In this document: piece by piece, positions 8,201 to 15,640 of the stretch | Position numbering within the stretch: position 1 is the stretch's first letter | Layout: the number at the start of each line of letters is the position of its first letter | From: an uncultured Clostridia bacterium | GTDB lineage: Bacteria; Bacillota; Clostridia; Oscillospirales; Ruminococcaceae | Length of the DNA: 36,171 nucleotides | Direction of reading: 5' to 3' | NCBI GenBank assembly: GCA_944387885.1 | Contig: CALXGR010000064.1 | Span: 1-36,171, forward strand | The notes under the pieces: model-generated | What the model was told of the DNA's origin: nothing | Database searches by the model: none | What the model saw: the letters and a program-made list of their open reading frames with translations, nothing else | Translations under genes and position numbers: made by a program

Positions 8201-8971
8201 GAACCCGCCGTACGCACTGCCATGAATAAAGCGCTGGATTATCTCCGTGAAAAGCTGACCCTGAATGCCGGCTATCTGGAAGGCGGCTGGGAAAACAGCT
8301 GCAGTGCGGCCCAGGTATTGGTGGCTTTGACCGAAGCGGGGATTGACCCCATGCTGGAGCAGAATGGATTCACCCGTGGTAACAACAATCTTGTGACCAA
8401 CCTGCTGAGTTTCCAGCGTGAACAGGGCTTTGCCGTGTATTCCGGCTCCAGCGGCGGTGTGATACTCATGTCTACTCAGCAGGTAACCTATGCGTTGGAA
8501 GCCTGGTGCCGCATGCTGAACGGCGAGAATACCCTGTTTGATTTGACCGATGTGGACAAAGTCCCCGGCGGCAGCGAAGGGAACAACGGCAATGGCGGGA
8601 CCGGCAGCAACAGTGGTGAGGGCGGCCAGAACCAGAGCCCTGTGGTTCCCCCCGCAGCCGGCGGCTCCGGGAATGGCTCCGCCGGCGGTTCCCAGAACCC
8701 GGGTTCTTCCCTGAACAGCGGCACCATTAGCGCCGGCGGAAACCCTGATTTCACTGTTGCTCCTTCGCCGGCGCCGAAGGAAGAACCTCTGGCGGACGCC
8801 CTGCCCAATGAAATCCCTGTAGTGGCGCAGCCAGAGAATACGGTTTTCTATGAAAGTGCGGATGAGAACTCCGGGCCGGATAATCTTCTCACATACATCT
8901 GCATTGGCGTATTAGCTGCCGCATCTATAGGCAGCGGTGGATTCGTTTGGGTGCGTCGTCACCGCAGATGA
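5282..8971 (+). CDS. Surface protein: DUF4430-like, Ig-like and intrinsic-factor-like alpha/alpha domains
   Basis: This 1229-residue protein has a signal peptide (1-34, ending PVLA) and an N-domain (about 38-165) whose strand order and end (GSVIRLVYTTNAGTDVG) echo the DUF4430 domain of the preceding protein (GDSIALLYTCDGGADVG). Bacterial Ig-like BIG2 repeats follow (about 231-393, with another near 690-795). Residues about 800-1095 form an alpha/alpha-barrel with prenyltransferase/squalene-cyclase-type repeats (ADGGFG, EGGWENS and D-TAMAVQAL). A Gly/Ser/Pro/Asn linker (about 1098-1185) leads to a C-terminal membrane helix and a basic RRHRR tail; there is no LPxTG. AGGAGG precedes ATG. As last gene of the riboswitch operon it is a strong candidate extracellular corrinoid-binding protein. 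Adhesion is the main alternative. Confidence 0.8.
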   Translation: MTTTPCPLLRRTVSILLALAMMVSLWIQTVPVLAVSEGNSGTVTVSIEKSLGNGTSVFLCEPVQVHCSAGGTIKISDALKAAYAPQTILEGSIYNEIKVQDATAPGGVLADEGRDFSGNHRSDARWLVLCDSVLTEGKFNRLSLSANAGSVIRLVYTTNAGTDVGFDGNRMTVNKDDLLALMASVDKTQLEMNPLLKAAWQAASSAAVNTMATQSAVKAAQEQLYFALNPRIPAQSIQITPSSLTLNMGKQAVLSAKVLPENTTDNLSWRSLNENVATVSAVGKVTAVSAGIAVIEAAAGDITAHLQVTVTLPEVESVRLDTTSAQLTEGQGLLLTATITPAEAANQLVWSSSDSAVASVYDGQVVALKAGTATITARAGGKQATCSVTIEPREIEGTPTVYFRHNDGRMVKVDGSVDLTLLDDGKFVLEGYEGTTYWQFNDGEQSWVSSSGSLYLRGLTDGIKGGVYTSNPDWGGEPIVEFTLRVVKTQLSELRLYVENKQPDPEEPFQAAGSAYYVVTARARPAGENRLVDVPGYAFTLTVDDPSKGTVSDYDKAFTVENGCTATYTATMRDGSAKAHFTAVSSEVPATGLDIRMPDSWQIDGWNGLGSQYSGLQPNIADGCVAWVVPSNASNQDLKWEALTPEIAFYQPEYNNGIVPVKAGTARFRVSSVENPSFSQEFSINFSYRYPLQSASAPSAQLTLKKGTVQELDIRTVPENATEQRFVWTYDKEGIIQVQDTITSSDTSNANNPRTTVHSVYAKAAGTVTVTATPMDTTGEAEPIVFTVTVTEGGTEDSQLKAKAENGITHGQAYMTGSGVSRIQYGDEWTIFSILRSGGRIPAKELEAYYASVCKAVKEEKMIPTDRGRVVITLLVMGKDPTNVGGVNLIEQLYNEPDLKNYPSNMVMWTLIALDAGQFEIPKDAKWNRDTLVALILPYQKADGGFGLSLESNISSVDITAMAVQALADYRTTEPAVRTAMNKALDYLREKLTLNAGYLEGGWENSCSAAQVLVALTEAGIDPMLEQNGFTRGNNNLVTNLLSFQREQGFAVYSGSSGGVILMSTQQVTYALEAWCRMLNGENTLFDLTDVDKVPGGSEGNNGNGGTGSNSGEGGQNQSPVVPPAAGGSGNGSAGGSQNPGSSLNSGTISAGGNPDFTVAPSPAPKEEPLADALPNEIPVVAQPENTVFYESADENSGPDNLLTYICIGVLAAASIGSGGFVWVRRHRR

Positions 8972-9262
8972 TTTTCCGCCTGGATTAGAATGCGACAGCC
9001 GCAGAAATTTCAGACCACGCTGCCCTTATGGCAAGTGCCAAAACATCATTCTTCTGGCCAGGCGGCCCCCAGATTCTTTCCGGTGCGGGAAGGATGGCTG
9101 ATATAAGCTGCCAGACACCCCGTTTTTTCAAAGGAGACACTGCAGTTTTCCCTATTGCAAGGCGTGATATAATTATAGGTGTAGAATCTTCCGGAACCAG
9201 TATAGGCTTTGGAGAAAACCAAAATCTCAGCAAACGACGTAGCAGTAAGGAGGAGCGATATC
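8972..9262 (+). promoter_or_regulatory. Intergenic region with extended -10 promoter
   Basis: No gene is supported here. CCGCCTGG (8976-8983), just after the preceding stop, is the exact complement of CCAGGCGG (9058-9065), a long-range inverted repeat without a T tract. TGATATAAT (9165-9173) is an extended -10 element with a poor -35, and should drive the lipoprotein gene at 9263. Confidence 0.55.
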
Positions 9263-10108
9263 ATGAACACTACGCATTGCAGAAAAGCTCTTTTCAACAG
9301 AATGCTGGCAGCAGCCCTGGTCCTGACACTGACCCTGGCACTGAGCGGCTGCAGCGCAAAACCTGTAGAAGTGGACCCCACCTCTTATCTGACGGTAGAA
9401 TTCTCCGGTATAAGCGGAGAGGGCACTGCCAGCTGGAAATTTGATGCAGAAGGCTTTGCTGCCGCCTGTGGGGACGGCGTGAAGGATGCCTCGGGTCTCG
9501 CCGCCTGCGTGGATGGCAGTCTGGATGTGGCGGAGGGGCTCTCCAACGGAGACACCGTCACCTTCCTCTGGAACTGTGACGCTGACACGGCGGAGCAGGA
9601 ACACAATGCCATCCTCTCCCCTGCGGACACCACCTTCACCGTGGAGGGTCTGGACCAGTGGGTGACCGCTCTGGATGAGATTGGTCAAGCAGACTGGGAT
9701 ACCCTGGAAGCCAAGGGCGAGGAAGCCCTGAGCCAGCGTGAGGGTGACAGCATTACGGGAGCCGAATGCCTGGGCGGCTATCTGTTGGTACGCCAGGATT
9801 TCAGCAGTGAGATGGTGGACACCCACAACATCCTCTACATTGCCTACAAAGTTCAGGCCCAGTTGCCCGACGGCAGCGGACTCACCTACTACGCCGCCAT
9901 CGGATTCAGCGACCTGGTGCTCCACGGAGACGGCTCGGTGGAAGTGACCAGCGACCAGGGCTTTGCAGCCTACGGCAATATCGACGTTCAGGCCAACGGC
10001 GAATACTACAACTTCACCGGCTTTGAAACCCTGGAAGACATGAACGCAGAGTGCATTACCGGATACCAGGGGATGTACTCGGTGGAGTCCAACGTGGCAG
10101 AGTCCTGA
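9263..10108 (+). CDS. Predicted secreted lipoprotein of unknown function
   Basis: The 281-residue product begins with a basic N-terminus, a hydrophobic core and the lipobox LSGC, so it should be processed by signal peptidase II and anchored outside the membrane. I chose ATG 9263 because TAAGGAGG lies about 9 bases upstream; a frame extending to 9209 would put extra residues before the signal peptide. The mature N-terminus carries YLTVEFSGISGEGTA, a pattern I recall from clostridial lipoproteins whose role is unknown to me. No catalytic motif is apparent. It has its own promoter and two terminators behind it, so it is probably monocistronic. A link to the B12 operon upstream is possible but unsupported. 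Confidence 0.8.
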   Translation: MNTTHCRKALFNRMLAAALVLTLTLALSGCSAKPVEVDPTSYLTVEFSGISGEGTASWKFDAEGFAAACGDGVKDASGLAACVDGSLDVAEGLSNGDTVTFLWNCDADTAEQEHNAILSPADTTFTVEGLDQWVTALDEIGQADWDTLEAKGEEALSQREGDSITGAECLGGYLLVRQDFSSEMVDTHNILYIAYKVQAQLPDGSGLTYYAAIGFSDLVLHGDGSVEVTSDQGFAAYGNIDVQANGEYYNFTGFETLEDMNAECITGYQGMYSVESNVAES

Positions 10109-10129
10109 TTTTCCCGTAAAAAAACAAAA

Positions 10130-10167
10130 GAGAGGTGCCCTTCCCTTCCCGGAAGGACACCTCTTTC
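10130..10167 (+). terminator. Terminator of the lipoprotein gene
   Basis: AGAGGTG-CCCTTCC (10131-10144) pairs with GGAAGG-CACCTCT (10151-10164), with an A-rich 5' flank and TTTCTGTT downstream. Confidence 0.75.
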
Positions 10168-10182
10168 TGTTCCTTGGTGCAG

Positions 10183-10214
10183 AAAAAAGCCCAGCCAATT
10201 TGGCTGGGCTTTTT
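10183..10214 (-). terminator. Bidirectional terminator between convergent genes
   Basis: AAAAAAGCCCAGCC and GGCTGGGCTTTTT form a perfect 8-bp GC-rich stem (10189-10196 with 10202-10209) with an A tract on one side and a T tract on the other. It serves the sulfatase operon on the minus strand and backs up the lipoprotein gene on the plus strand. Confidence 0.85.
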
Positions 10215-10342
10215 GTATGCCGTTCTGTCACTCCTCCCCACAAAACTTTACTGCAAAAACTTTTGCGAAAGTCACCGAACGGCTGTTGGCTTACCGAAAT
10301 CAGAACCATTGCATGGATTTGATCCTGCTGCGATTCTGATCA

Positions 10343-11803
10343 TTACGCATTTTTGCCTTTGTTTGAATATCCGGTGGGTGTAGGCCAGTGATACCCCCGC
10401 TGATTGTACAGACCATAGTCTGCTTTTTCTTTGTATTCAGGTGCCTGGAATCCTACCAGACGGCCATCCTGAATCCATTCCAGATCCTTCCCGTACAGCT
10501 GACTTACCAGCAGCTGTTCCAGTTCAGACCGCACTGCAGCCAGTGCCGGGTCCTGAGACAGGTCGTGTGTTTCCCTGGGGTCATTTTCCATGTCAAACAG
10601 CTGGAATACGTTTCCGCAGGGATAATAGATCAGTTTATACTGTCCCTTTCTGATCATGCGGGTGGCCTTATTTCCTTCGCTGACTTCGCCGTACACAAAT
10701 TCCCGTTTAGGCGTATTTTCTGCCAGCAGCGCACGTCCCTCCACTGTTTCCGGGATAGGCACATTGCAAAGGTCCAGCAGCGTGGGCATTACATCGGCCA
10801 TCTCTGCCAAATCGTGAATCACTGACCCCTCCAAATGCTCCACCGGCTTGCCGGAGAGAATCAGGGGGACCCGGGTAGATTCCTCATAGAAACACCGCTT
10901 GGCAACCATCCCGTGGTCAAACAGCATATCTCCGTGGTCACTCAGGAAAACCAGCAATGTATCATCCAGCAGGTTGCACTCCCGCAGAGTTCCGATAAGC
11001 ATTCTGATGGAATAGTCAATATGGGTGCACTGAGCAAAGAATGCCCTTCTGGCCCGGCGCATTTCCTTTTCCGAGTATATCCGTTCCTGCTCTCCCATGG
11101 CCTTAAAAATATACCGGTCATCATGCCAGTCATCGGTCACCGGTGCATCGATCTCATCCTCCCGGTACATATCCAGGAAAGATTGCAGCGGAGCCAGAGG
11201 CGGGTGCGGGAAAGGATATGAGCAGAAATAGAATGCGGGACGGGTCGGGTCTTTTCTCTTGATCTGACGCATCATTTCCATGGTCACCCAGTTGGTGGGA
11301 TGGGCCCGCTCGTCCAGATGCCAGGGACGGGTCAGATAGTTATTGTTTCCCATCCCGTGCATAAATTCCTGCCCCAGATAGCCATTCTCACCCAGCCAGA
11401 TCTGGTAGTCATCCACCACTCCGAACTCATATCGTCCCTCCTCCAGCAAATGCACGTCATCAAAGCCGATACGGTTTCGCTGAGGATATACATGAAGCTT
11501 TCCCACTGCGCAGGTCTGGTAGCCTGCATTACGGAAAGCCTGTGCCAGGGTGGTGACATCCGGCATGGTCATTCTGTCGGAATAGACCCGGTCCCCATGG
11601 GTACGGGGAGTCAAACCGGTCATCATGGTCCGCCGGGCAGGGATACACACCGGGCATTCGCTGTAAAAGTTATCAAAGCGCACGCCGTGCTCTGCCAGGT
11701 AATCCAGAGTCGGTGTCATAATGTCAGATCTGCCCTCACAGCCAAGCAGAGAACCCGACCAGTGGTCAGTGCAGATCATCAACACATTTTTGCGTTCGCT
11801 CAT
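10343..11803 (-). CDS. Type I sulfatase (Cys-type, formylglycine-dependent)
   Basis: This 486-residue alkaline-phosphatase-fold enzyme should hydrolyse a sulfate ester. It opens with the metal-binding strand (VLMICTDHW, with D13) and has the sulfatase signature CIPAR at residues 53-57; C53 would be oxidised to formylglycine. LSDHGDMLFDHG further on supplies more metal ligands, and the C-terminal FQLFDMENDPRETHDL is typical of the family. No signal peptide is seen, so it should act in the cytoplasm on imported substrate. It is the last gene of a dctPQM-sulfatase operon, 12 bases after dctM, with AAGGAGG before ATG. The maturase at 19432 is the obvious activator. Substrate is unknown; a sulfated carboxylate fits the TRAP partner. 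Confidence 0.92.
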   Translation of the reverse strand: MSERKNVLMICTDHWSGSLLGCEGRSDIMTPTLDYLAEHGVRFDNFYSECPVCIPARRTMMTGLTPRTHGDRVYSDRMTMPDVTTLAQAFRNAGYQTCAVGKLHVYPQRNRIGFDDVHLLEEGRYEFGVVDDYQIWLGENGYLGQEFMHGMGNNNYLTRPWHLDERAHPTNWVTMEMMRQIKRKDPTRPAFYFCSYPFPHPPLAPLQSFLDMYREDEIDAPVTDDWHDDRYIFKAMGEQERIYSEKEMRRARRAFFAQCTHIDYSIRMLIGTLRECNLLDDTLLVFLSDHGDMLFDHGMVAKRCFYEESTRVPLILSGKPVEHLEGSVIHDLAEMADVMPTLLDLCNVPIPETVEGRALLAENTPKREFVYGEVSEGNKATRMIRKGQYKLIYYPCGNVFQLFDMENDPRETHDLSQDPALAAVRSELEQLLVSQLYGKDLEWIQDGRLVGFQAPEYKEKADYGLYNQRGYHWPTPTGYSNKGKNA

Positions 11804-11815
11804 AAAAGATCCTCC

Positions 11816-13108
11816 TTACAAGAGTCCCAGTGCCTGAGGCAGAGCCAGGGACAGAGCCGGAATGTAGGTAATCAAAAGCAGAACGATCAGCATAACGATC
11901 AGGAAGGGGAAGGTATGTTTGGTCAGCTGTTCAATAGATTTTCCGGTCAAGCCGCTTCCAATAAAGAGTACTCCACCTACCGGCGGGGTGATCAGACCAA
12001 TACCACAGTTCAGGATCAGCATAACGCCGAACTGGATGGGGCTTACCCCGATGCTCAGAAGGATGGGCAGTATGATGGGAGTAGTAATGACAATGATGGA
12101 TGCCATTCCCAGAATCATACCCAGCAGCAAGATAACCAGGTTGATAAGGAGCAGCAGGACAAATTTGCTGTCGGTCAGGCTCAGCAGGCCATCAACCACC
12201 AATGCGGGGATTTTCAGATAGGTAATGCAGAATCCGAAAGGACCGGAAGCCGCAATGAGGATCAACACGGTGGACAGGGTCTTGATGCTGCTTTTCAGAA
12301 CATTGAGCAGCTGTTTCCAGCTCAGTTCCCGGTATACCAGCATGGACACCACCAGGGCGTACAGGCAGGCAATTGCTGCGGATTCGGTAGCGGTGAATAC
12401 ACCGGCTACTACGCCCACCACCACGATCAGCACGGTGCCCAAGCCCCAAATGGACTTGCCCACAGCCTTGATCAGAGTTCGGAGAGAGAAGGGATTGCCC
12501 TTGGGATAGTTGCGTTTGACCGACAGATAGAAGCTGAAAATCATCAGGGCCACGCCCAGCAGAACACCAGGGACAATTCCAGCCATGAACAGGGCACTGA
12601 CGGACAGTCCGCCGGCTGCCATAGCGTAAATAATCATATTGTGGCTGGGAGGAATCAGCATTCCCTGCACAGAGCTGGTCATGGTAACAGCGGCAGAGAA
12701 TTCATCATCATACCCTTGCTTGCGCATCATAGGAATAAGGATGGCTCCCAGAGAAGCAGTATCGGCTGTAGCCGAGCCGGAAATGCCGCCAAAGAACAAG
12801 GATGCCACAATATTGACCATGGCCAGGCCGCCTCGCATCCAGCCTACCAGCGCATCCGCCAGCATGATCAGACGGTCACTGATACCGCCCTGTGCCATAA
12901 TATCGCCCGCCAAAATAAAGAAGGGAATGGCCAGAAAAGTAAAACCATCCACGCCGTCTACCAGCGTATTGATCACCTGTGTGGGAGAAAGTCCCAGATA
13001 CAGGATAGTAACCGCGCTGGCTGCCATCATGGAATAGGAAATGTGTCCGCCCAGAAAAATCAGCAGAAAAAATACACCCAGCAAAATACCAATTGCTACC
13101 GTTTCCAT
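11816..13108 (-). CDS. dctM: TRAP transporter large permease (DctM family)
   Basis: This 430-residue polytopic protein is the ion-coupled transport subunit of a TRAP importer. It is hydrophobic throughout, has about a dozen membrane segments, and contains family stretches such as FLAIPFFILAGDIM and TPPVGGVLF. Length is normal for DctM. Its start is one base past the dctQ stop (TAA-G-ATG), and the sulfatase follows at 12 bases, so all are one operon. It should import an organic acid captured by the DctP protein, driven by a sodium or proton gradient. Confidence 0.93.
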   Translation of the reverse strand: METVAIGILLGVFFLLIFLGGHISYSMMAASAVTILYLGLSPTQVINTLVDGVDGFTFLAIPFFILAGDIMAQGGISDRLIMLADALVGWMRGGLAMVNIVASLFFGGISGSATADTASLGAILIPMMRKQGYDDEFSAAVTMTSSVQGMLIPPSHNMIIYAMAAGGLSVSALFMAGIVPGVLLGVALMIFSFYLSVKRNYPKGNPFSLRTLIKAVGKSIWGLGTVLIVVVGVVAGVFTATESAAIACLYALVVSMLVYRELSWKQLLNVLKSSIKTLSTVLILIAASGPFGFCITYLKIPALVVDGLLSLTDSKFVLLLLINLVILLLGMILGMASIIVITTPIILPILLSIGVSPIQFGVMLILNCGIGLITPPVGGVLFIGSGLTGKSIEQLTKHTFPFLIVMLIVLLLITYIPALSLALPQALGLL

Positions 13109-13109
13109 C

Positions 13110-13613
13110 TTACCAGCCCCCCTTCAAAAGACGGTACACCGACATGGCTGCACCGTAAAAGCCGCCAATTACCACCGAAAGGTATGTCAGGCTCAACGGC
13201 CAGCCGGTAGCAGCCATCCGGGCTGTGCCGGTAGCAATAACCAGCTGCATTCCATAGACCACCCAAAATACATTAACGGCCAGCAGCAGCACATAAGCCA
13301 GCATGTGCAGCACCTTTCCTGCCTTTTCGGGCACCAAAAAGTTAATGATGGTCATTCTTACATGAAGTCCTTCTTTAATGGCATAACCTGCGCCCAGAAA
13401 GCACAGCCATACCATACACAGAATTGCCAGTTCCTGTGTCCAGCGCGGGTTATGGATAAAGGAGATATACCGCCCGACCACGCCATAGGAAACAGAGAAC
13501 ACCATTACTGCAAAAACAGCTATGCACAGGAGCATCATCCCTCTGGAAATCAGGTCTGCCGCTCGCTCCACATGAGCCATCCATTTTCTTTCGTTGTTTT
13601 GTTCCTGACTCAT
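13110..13613 (-). CDS. dctQ: TRAP transporter small permease (DctQ family)
   Basis: The 167-residue protein has four predicted membrane helices and the usual DctQ size. Family-like features are RWTQELAILCMVWLCFLGAGYAIKEGLHVRM (second helix pair, ending in the typical H-V-R-M). It pairs with the DctM protein encoded one base downstream. The gap to dctP (78 bases) holds a strong hairpin, which probably keeps binding-protein expression above permease expression. Confidence 0.9.
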   Translation of the reverse strand: MSQEQNNERKWMAHVERAADLISRGMMLLCIAVFAVMVFSVSYGVVGRYISFIHNPRWTQELAILCMVWLCFLGAGYAIKEGLHVRMTIINFLVPEKAGKVLHMLAYVLLLAVNVFWVVYGMQLVIATGTARMAATGWPLSLTYLSVVIGGFYGAAMSVYRLLKGGW

Positions 13614-13632
13614 AATATTTCACCAACAGAAA

Positions 13633-13661
13633 GGGCGGGCGGACTCGAAAGCCGCCCGCCC
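13633..13661 (-). terminator. Partial terminator / processing hairpin between dctP and dctQ
   Basis: GGGCGGGCGG (13633-13642) and CCGCCCGCCC (13652-13661) form a perfect 10-bp GC stem. On the minus strand it is followed by TTTCTGTT, an imperfect T tract. This is a common place for attenuation or 3'-end protection of binding-protein mRNA. Confidence 0.7.
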
Positions 13662-13691
13662 GGGTTTATTCGTCCAAAAGCGACCGCCAAA

Positions 13692-14738
13692 TCAATATTT
13701 AGTTTCTTTGATCTGGTTGATGATATCGGTGAACTCCTCACCGTAGGTGTCGTATACGCTGGAGCAGGCTTCCTGCCACTCAGCCACATCCACATCGATA
13801 ATCTCTACACCGGAATCTTTGATGGTCTGGAGATACTCTTCATCCTTGGCATCGGACAGTTCCTCAAAGTAAGGAACGGACTCGTTGAAAGCTTCCTTGA
13901 TGATTTCCTGGTCCTCTGCGGACAGCTTGTTCCAGGTGATTTCAGAGAAGAGAATCAGGTTGGGGCTGATCTCATGCTGGTCCATCACATAGTACTTGCT
14001 TACTTCCTGGAATGCGTTGTTTACAAAGCCGGACAGGGGCTGCTCAGCTCCGTCCACAACACCGGACTGCAATGCGCTGTACAGCTCAGAGAATGCCACG
14101 GACTGTGCATAAGCGCCCAGAGCTTCAACGGAATCGTAATATACGGAACCTTCCTGGCAGCGGATTTGGAGATTCTTCATGTCCTCAGGAGTCCGTACTT
14201 CCTTGTCGGTGAAGAAGTAGTTCCGGGCAGATTCCTGATATGTGCCGATGCACACCATCTTGCTGCCGGAAGACTGAACGGTGTCCAGCAGAGCCTGACC
14301 GCTTTCGCTGGCTTCAAAAGCTCTGGCATGAGCTACAGAATCAAACAGATAGGGCAGGGTGAAAACCCGCAGGTCATCGCAGCCATAGTCTGCAATAACG
14401 CCGGACATGAGCATTGCTCCGTCAATGGTGCCGGTCTGCATTCCCTGTACAGTGGTGGCCTTGTCGCCCAGCGCACCGCTGTAGTACAGTTCCAGGGTAA
14501 TCCGTCCATCCGTCTTTTCTGCAAGGATCTCTCCAAACTTTGCCACGCCCTGGCAAAGAGGATGATTCTCACCGTTCTGCAAAGCAAACTTCAGTACATA
14601 GCTTTCACCGGAATCGGTCGTGGTATTGGAAGCTTCCGGAGCCTCAGAAGCGGTAGGTTCAGGTGTGGAGGAACCGCAGGCGGTCAAGGAAAGGGCAAGT
14701 ACTGCGGAAAGCGCAAGTGCTAAGAATCGTTTCATCAT
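13692..14738 (-). CDS. dctP: TRAP transporter substrate-binding lipoprotein (DctP family)
   Basis: The 348-residue product has a lipoprotein signal (MMKRFLALALSAVLALSLTAC; lipid Cys at 21), a Ser/Thr/Glu-rich tether and a DctP fold. The family core is visible in GQALLDTVQSSGSKMVCIG, PEDMKNLQIRCQEG (with the conserved Arg that usually salt-bridges the substrate carboxylate) and YSALQSGVVDGAEQPL. I chose ATG 14738 because AAGGGAG lies just upstream; 15 further codons could extend it but would precede the signal peptide. It is the first gene of the dctP-dctQ-dctM-sulfatase operon. The conserved Arg suggests a carboxylated ligand, here presumably sulfated. Confidence 0.92.
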   Translation of the reverse strand: MMKRFLALALSAVLALSLTACGSSTPEPTASEAPEASNTTTDSGESYVLKFALQNGENHPLCQGVAKFGEILAEKTDGRITLELYYSGALGDKATTVQGMQTGTIDGAMLMSGVIADYGCDDLRVFTLPYLFDSVAHARAFEASESGQALLDTVQSSGSKMVCIGTYQESARNYFFTDKEVRTPEDMKNLQIRCQEGSVYYDSVEALGAYAQSVAFSELYSALQSGVVDGAEQPLSGFVNNAFQEVSKYYVMDQHEISPNLILFSEITWNKLSAEDQEIIKEAFNESVPYFEELSDAKDEEYLQTIKDSGVEIIDVDVAEWQEACSSVYDTYGEEFTDIINQIKETKY

Positions 14739-14796
14739 TTTGTCTCCCTTCAGGTGTCCTAATTTCTCTTTGTCAGTGCGCACTGTCGATGGTTCT

Positions 14797-14860
14797 ATCT
14801 TAACAGAATCCTGATATTCTTCCCATGAAGAAAATCGACTCTTCCTTTACAAAAATCGAC
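14797..14860 (-). promoter_or_regulatory. dctP promoter with AraC-type direct repeats
   Basis: On the minus strand an extended -10 (TGTTAAGAT, 14797-14805) sits 17 bases from a poor -35 (TGGGAA, 14820-14825). Directly upstream, GTCGATTTT occurs twice (14831-14839 and 14852-14860), exactly 21 bp apart. A weak -35 preceded by direct repeats two helical turns apart is the classic layout for activation by an AraC-family regulator; the adjacent response regulator (14930-15640) is the obvious candidate. Confidence 0.65.
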
Positions 14861-14880
14861 ATTTTCACTTCTATTGTAAA

Positions 14881-14932
14881 AAAGCAGGGAAAACTTTTGT
14901 GTATCTTGTTCAAAAGTTTCCCCTGCTTTTTA
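14881..14932 (-). terminator. Terminator of the two-component system operon
   Basis: GCAGGG...CTTTTG (14884-14899) and CAAAAG...CCCTGC (14911-14926) form a 16-bp stem, perfect with one G-U pair in the minus-strand transcript, followed by six T. The response regulator stop lies at its edge. Confidence 0.8.
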
Positions 14933-15640
14933 AGTTTGTGTATCTTTACGGTATTGTGTGGGAGTGCATCCCACAGTCTGTTTAAAGTACCGGCTGAAGT
15001 AGGCCGGATCTCCAAAACCAGTCGCTATGGCCACCTCTGCAGCCGGCCTGCCCCGAAGCAGCTGCTCTTTGGCATGGGTCAGGCGGACCTCTTTCAGGTA
15101 CCCCATTACGGTTACCCCGGACACCTCCCAAAATATCCGTCCCAGATAGCTTTTGTCCAGGTTAACTCTGCTGGCCACCTGCTGCAAAGTCACATCTTCC
15201 GCATAGTGCTCCTGCAAGTATTTCTTTACCTGCTCCACAACGGCGGCCCGCCCGTACAACTCATTCTCCGGCTGTTCCATCAATACCCGGTTCACAGCCT
15301 CACATAATGTTTCCACCGAATACGGTTTTACAATATAATCTACAGCGTGGTTTCGCATGGACTGCCGCAGGTGCTCATAATCCGAATAGGCCGACACCAT
15401 GATCAGCTTAATGTCCGGCAGCTGCTGCACGATTTTGTGTGCCGCCTCCACCCCGCTGAGTGCCGGCAGATTGATATCCATCAGTATCAGGGCCGGCTTT
15501 TCCCTCAGTGCCAATTCCACCGCCTGTTCTCCGTCCCGGGCAGTGAGAATGGGGGAAAATTTTCCGCTGTATCGAGTTTCCAGAATGCGCACCAGGGCGG
15601 CACTCTCCAACAGTTCATCCTCCACGATCAGAACTTTCAT
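14930..15640 (-). CDS. Response regulator with AraC-type DNA-binding domain (YesN-like)
   Basis: The 236-residue protein has an N-terminal receiver (acidic ED at 7-8, phosphoacceptor D55 in LILMDINLP, K near 105 in YIVKPYS) and a C-terminal AraC/XylS double helix-turn-helix (about 135-235; VNLDKSYLGRIFWEVSG and FGDPAYFSRYFKQTVG). ATG overlaps the kinase stop by 4 bases behind AAGGAG, so the two are co-translated. Located next to the dctP operon, whose promoter bears 21-bp-spaced repeats, it is expected to activate TRAP/sulfatase expression when phosphorylated. Confidence 0.92.
   Translation of the reverse strand: MKVLIVEDELLESAALVRILETRYSGKFSPILTARDGEQAVELALREKPALILMDINLPALSGVEAAHKIVQQLPDIKLIMVSAYSDYEHLRQSMRNHAVDYIVKPYSVETLCEAVNRVLMEQPENELYGRAAVVEQVKKYLQEHYAEDVTLQQVASRVNLDKSYLGRIFWEVSGVTVMGYLKEVRLTHAKEQLLRGRPAAEVAIATGFGDPAYFSRYFKQTVGCTPTQYRKDTQT

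Noticed and set aside
11300..13210. Plus-strand open frame of 636 codons
   Set aside because: Antisense to sulfatase and dctM, with no ribosome binding site and a shadow-like composition.
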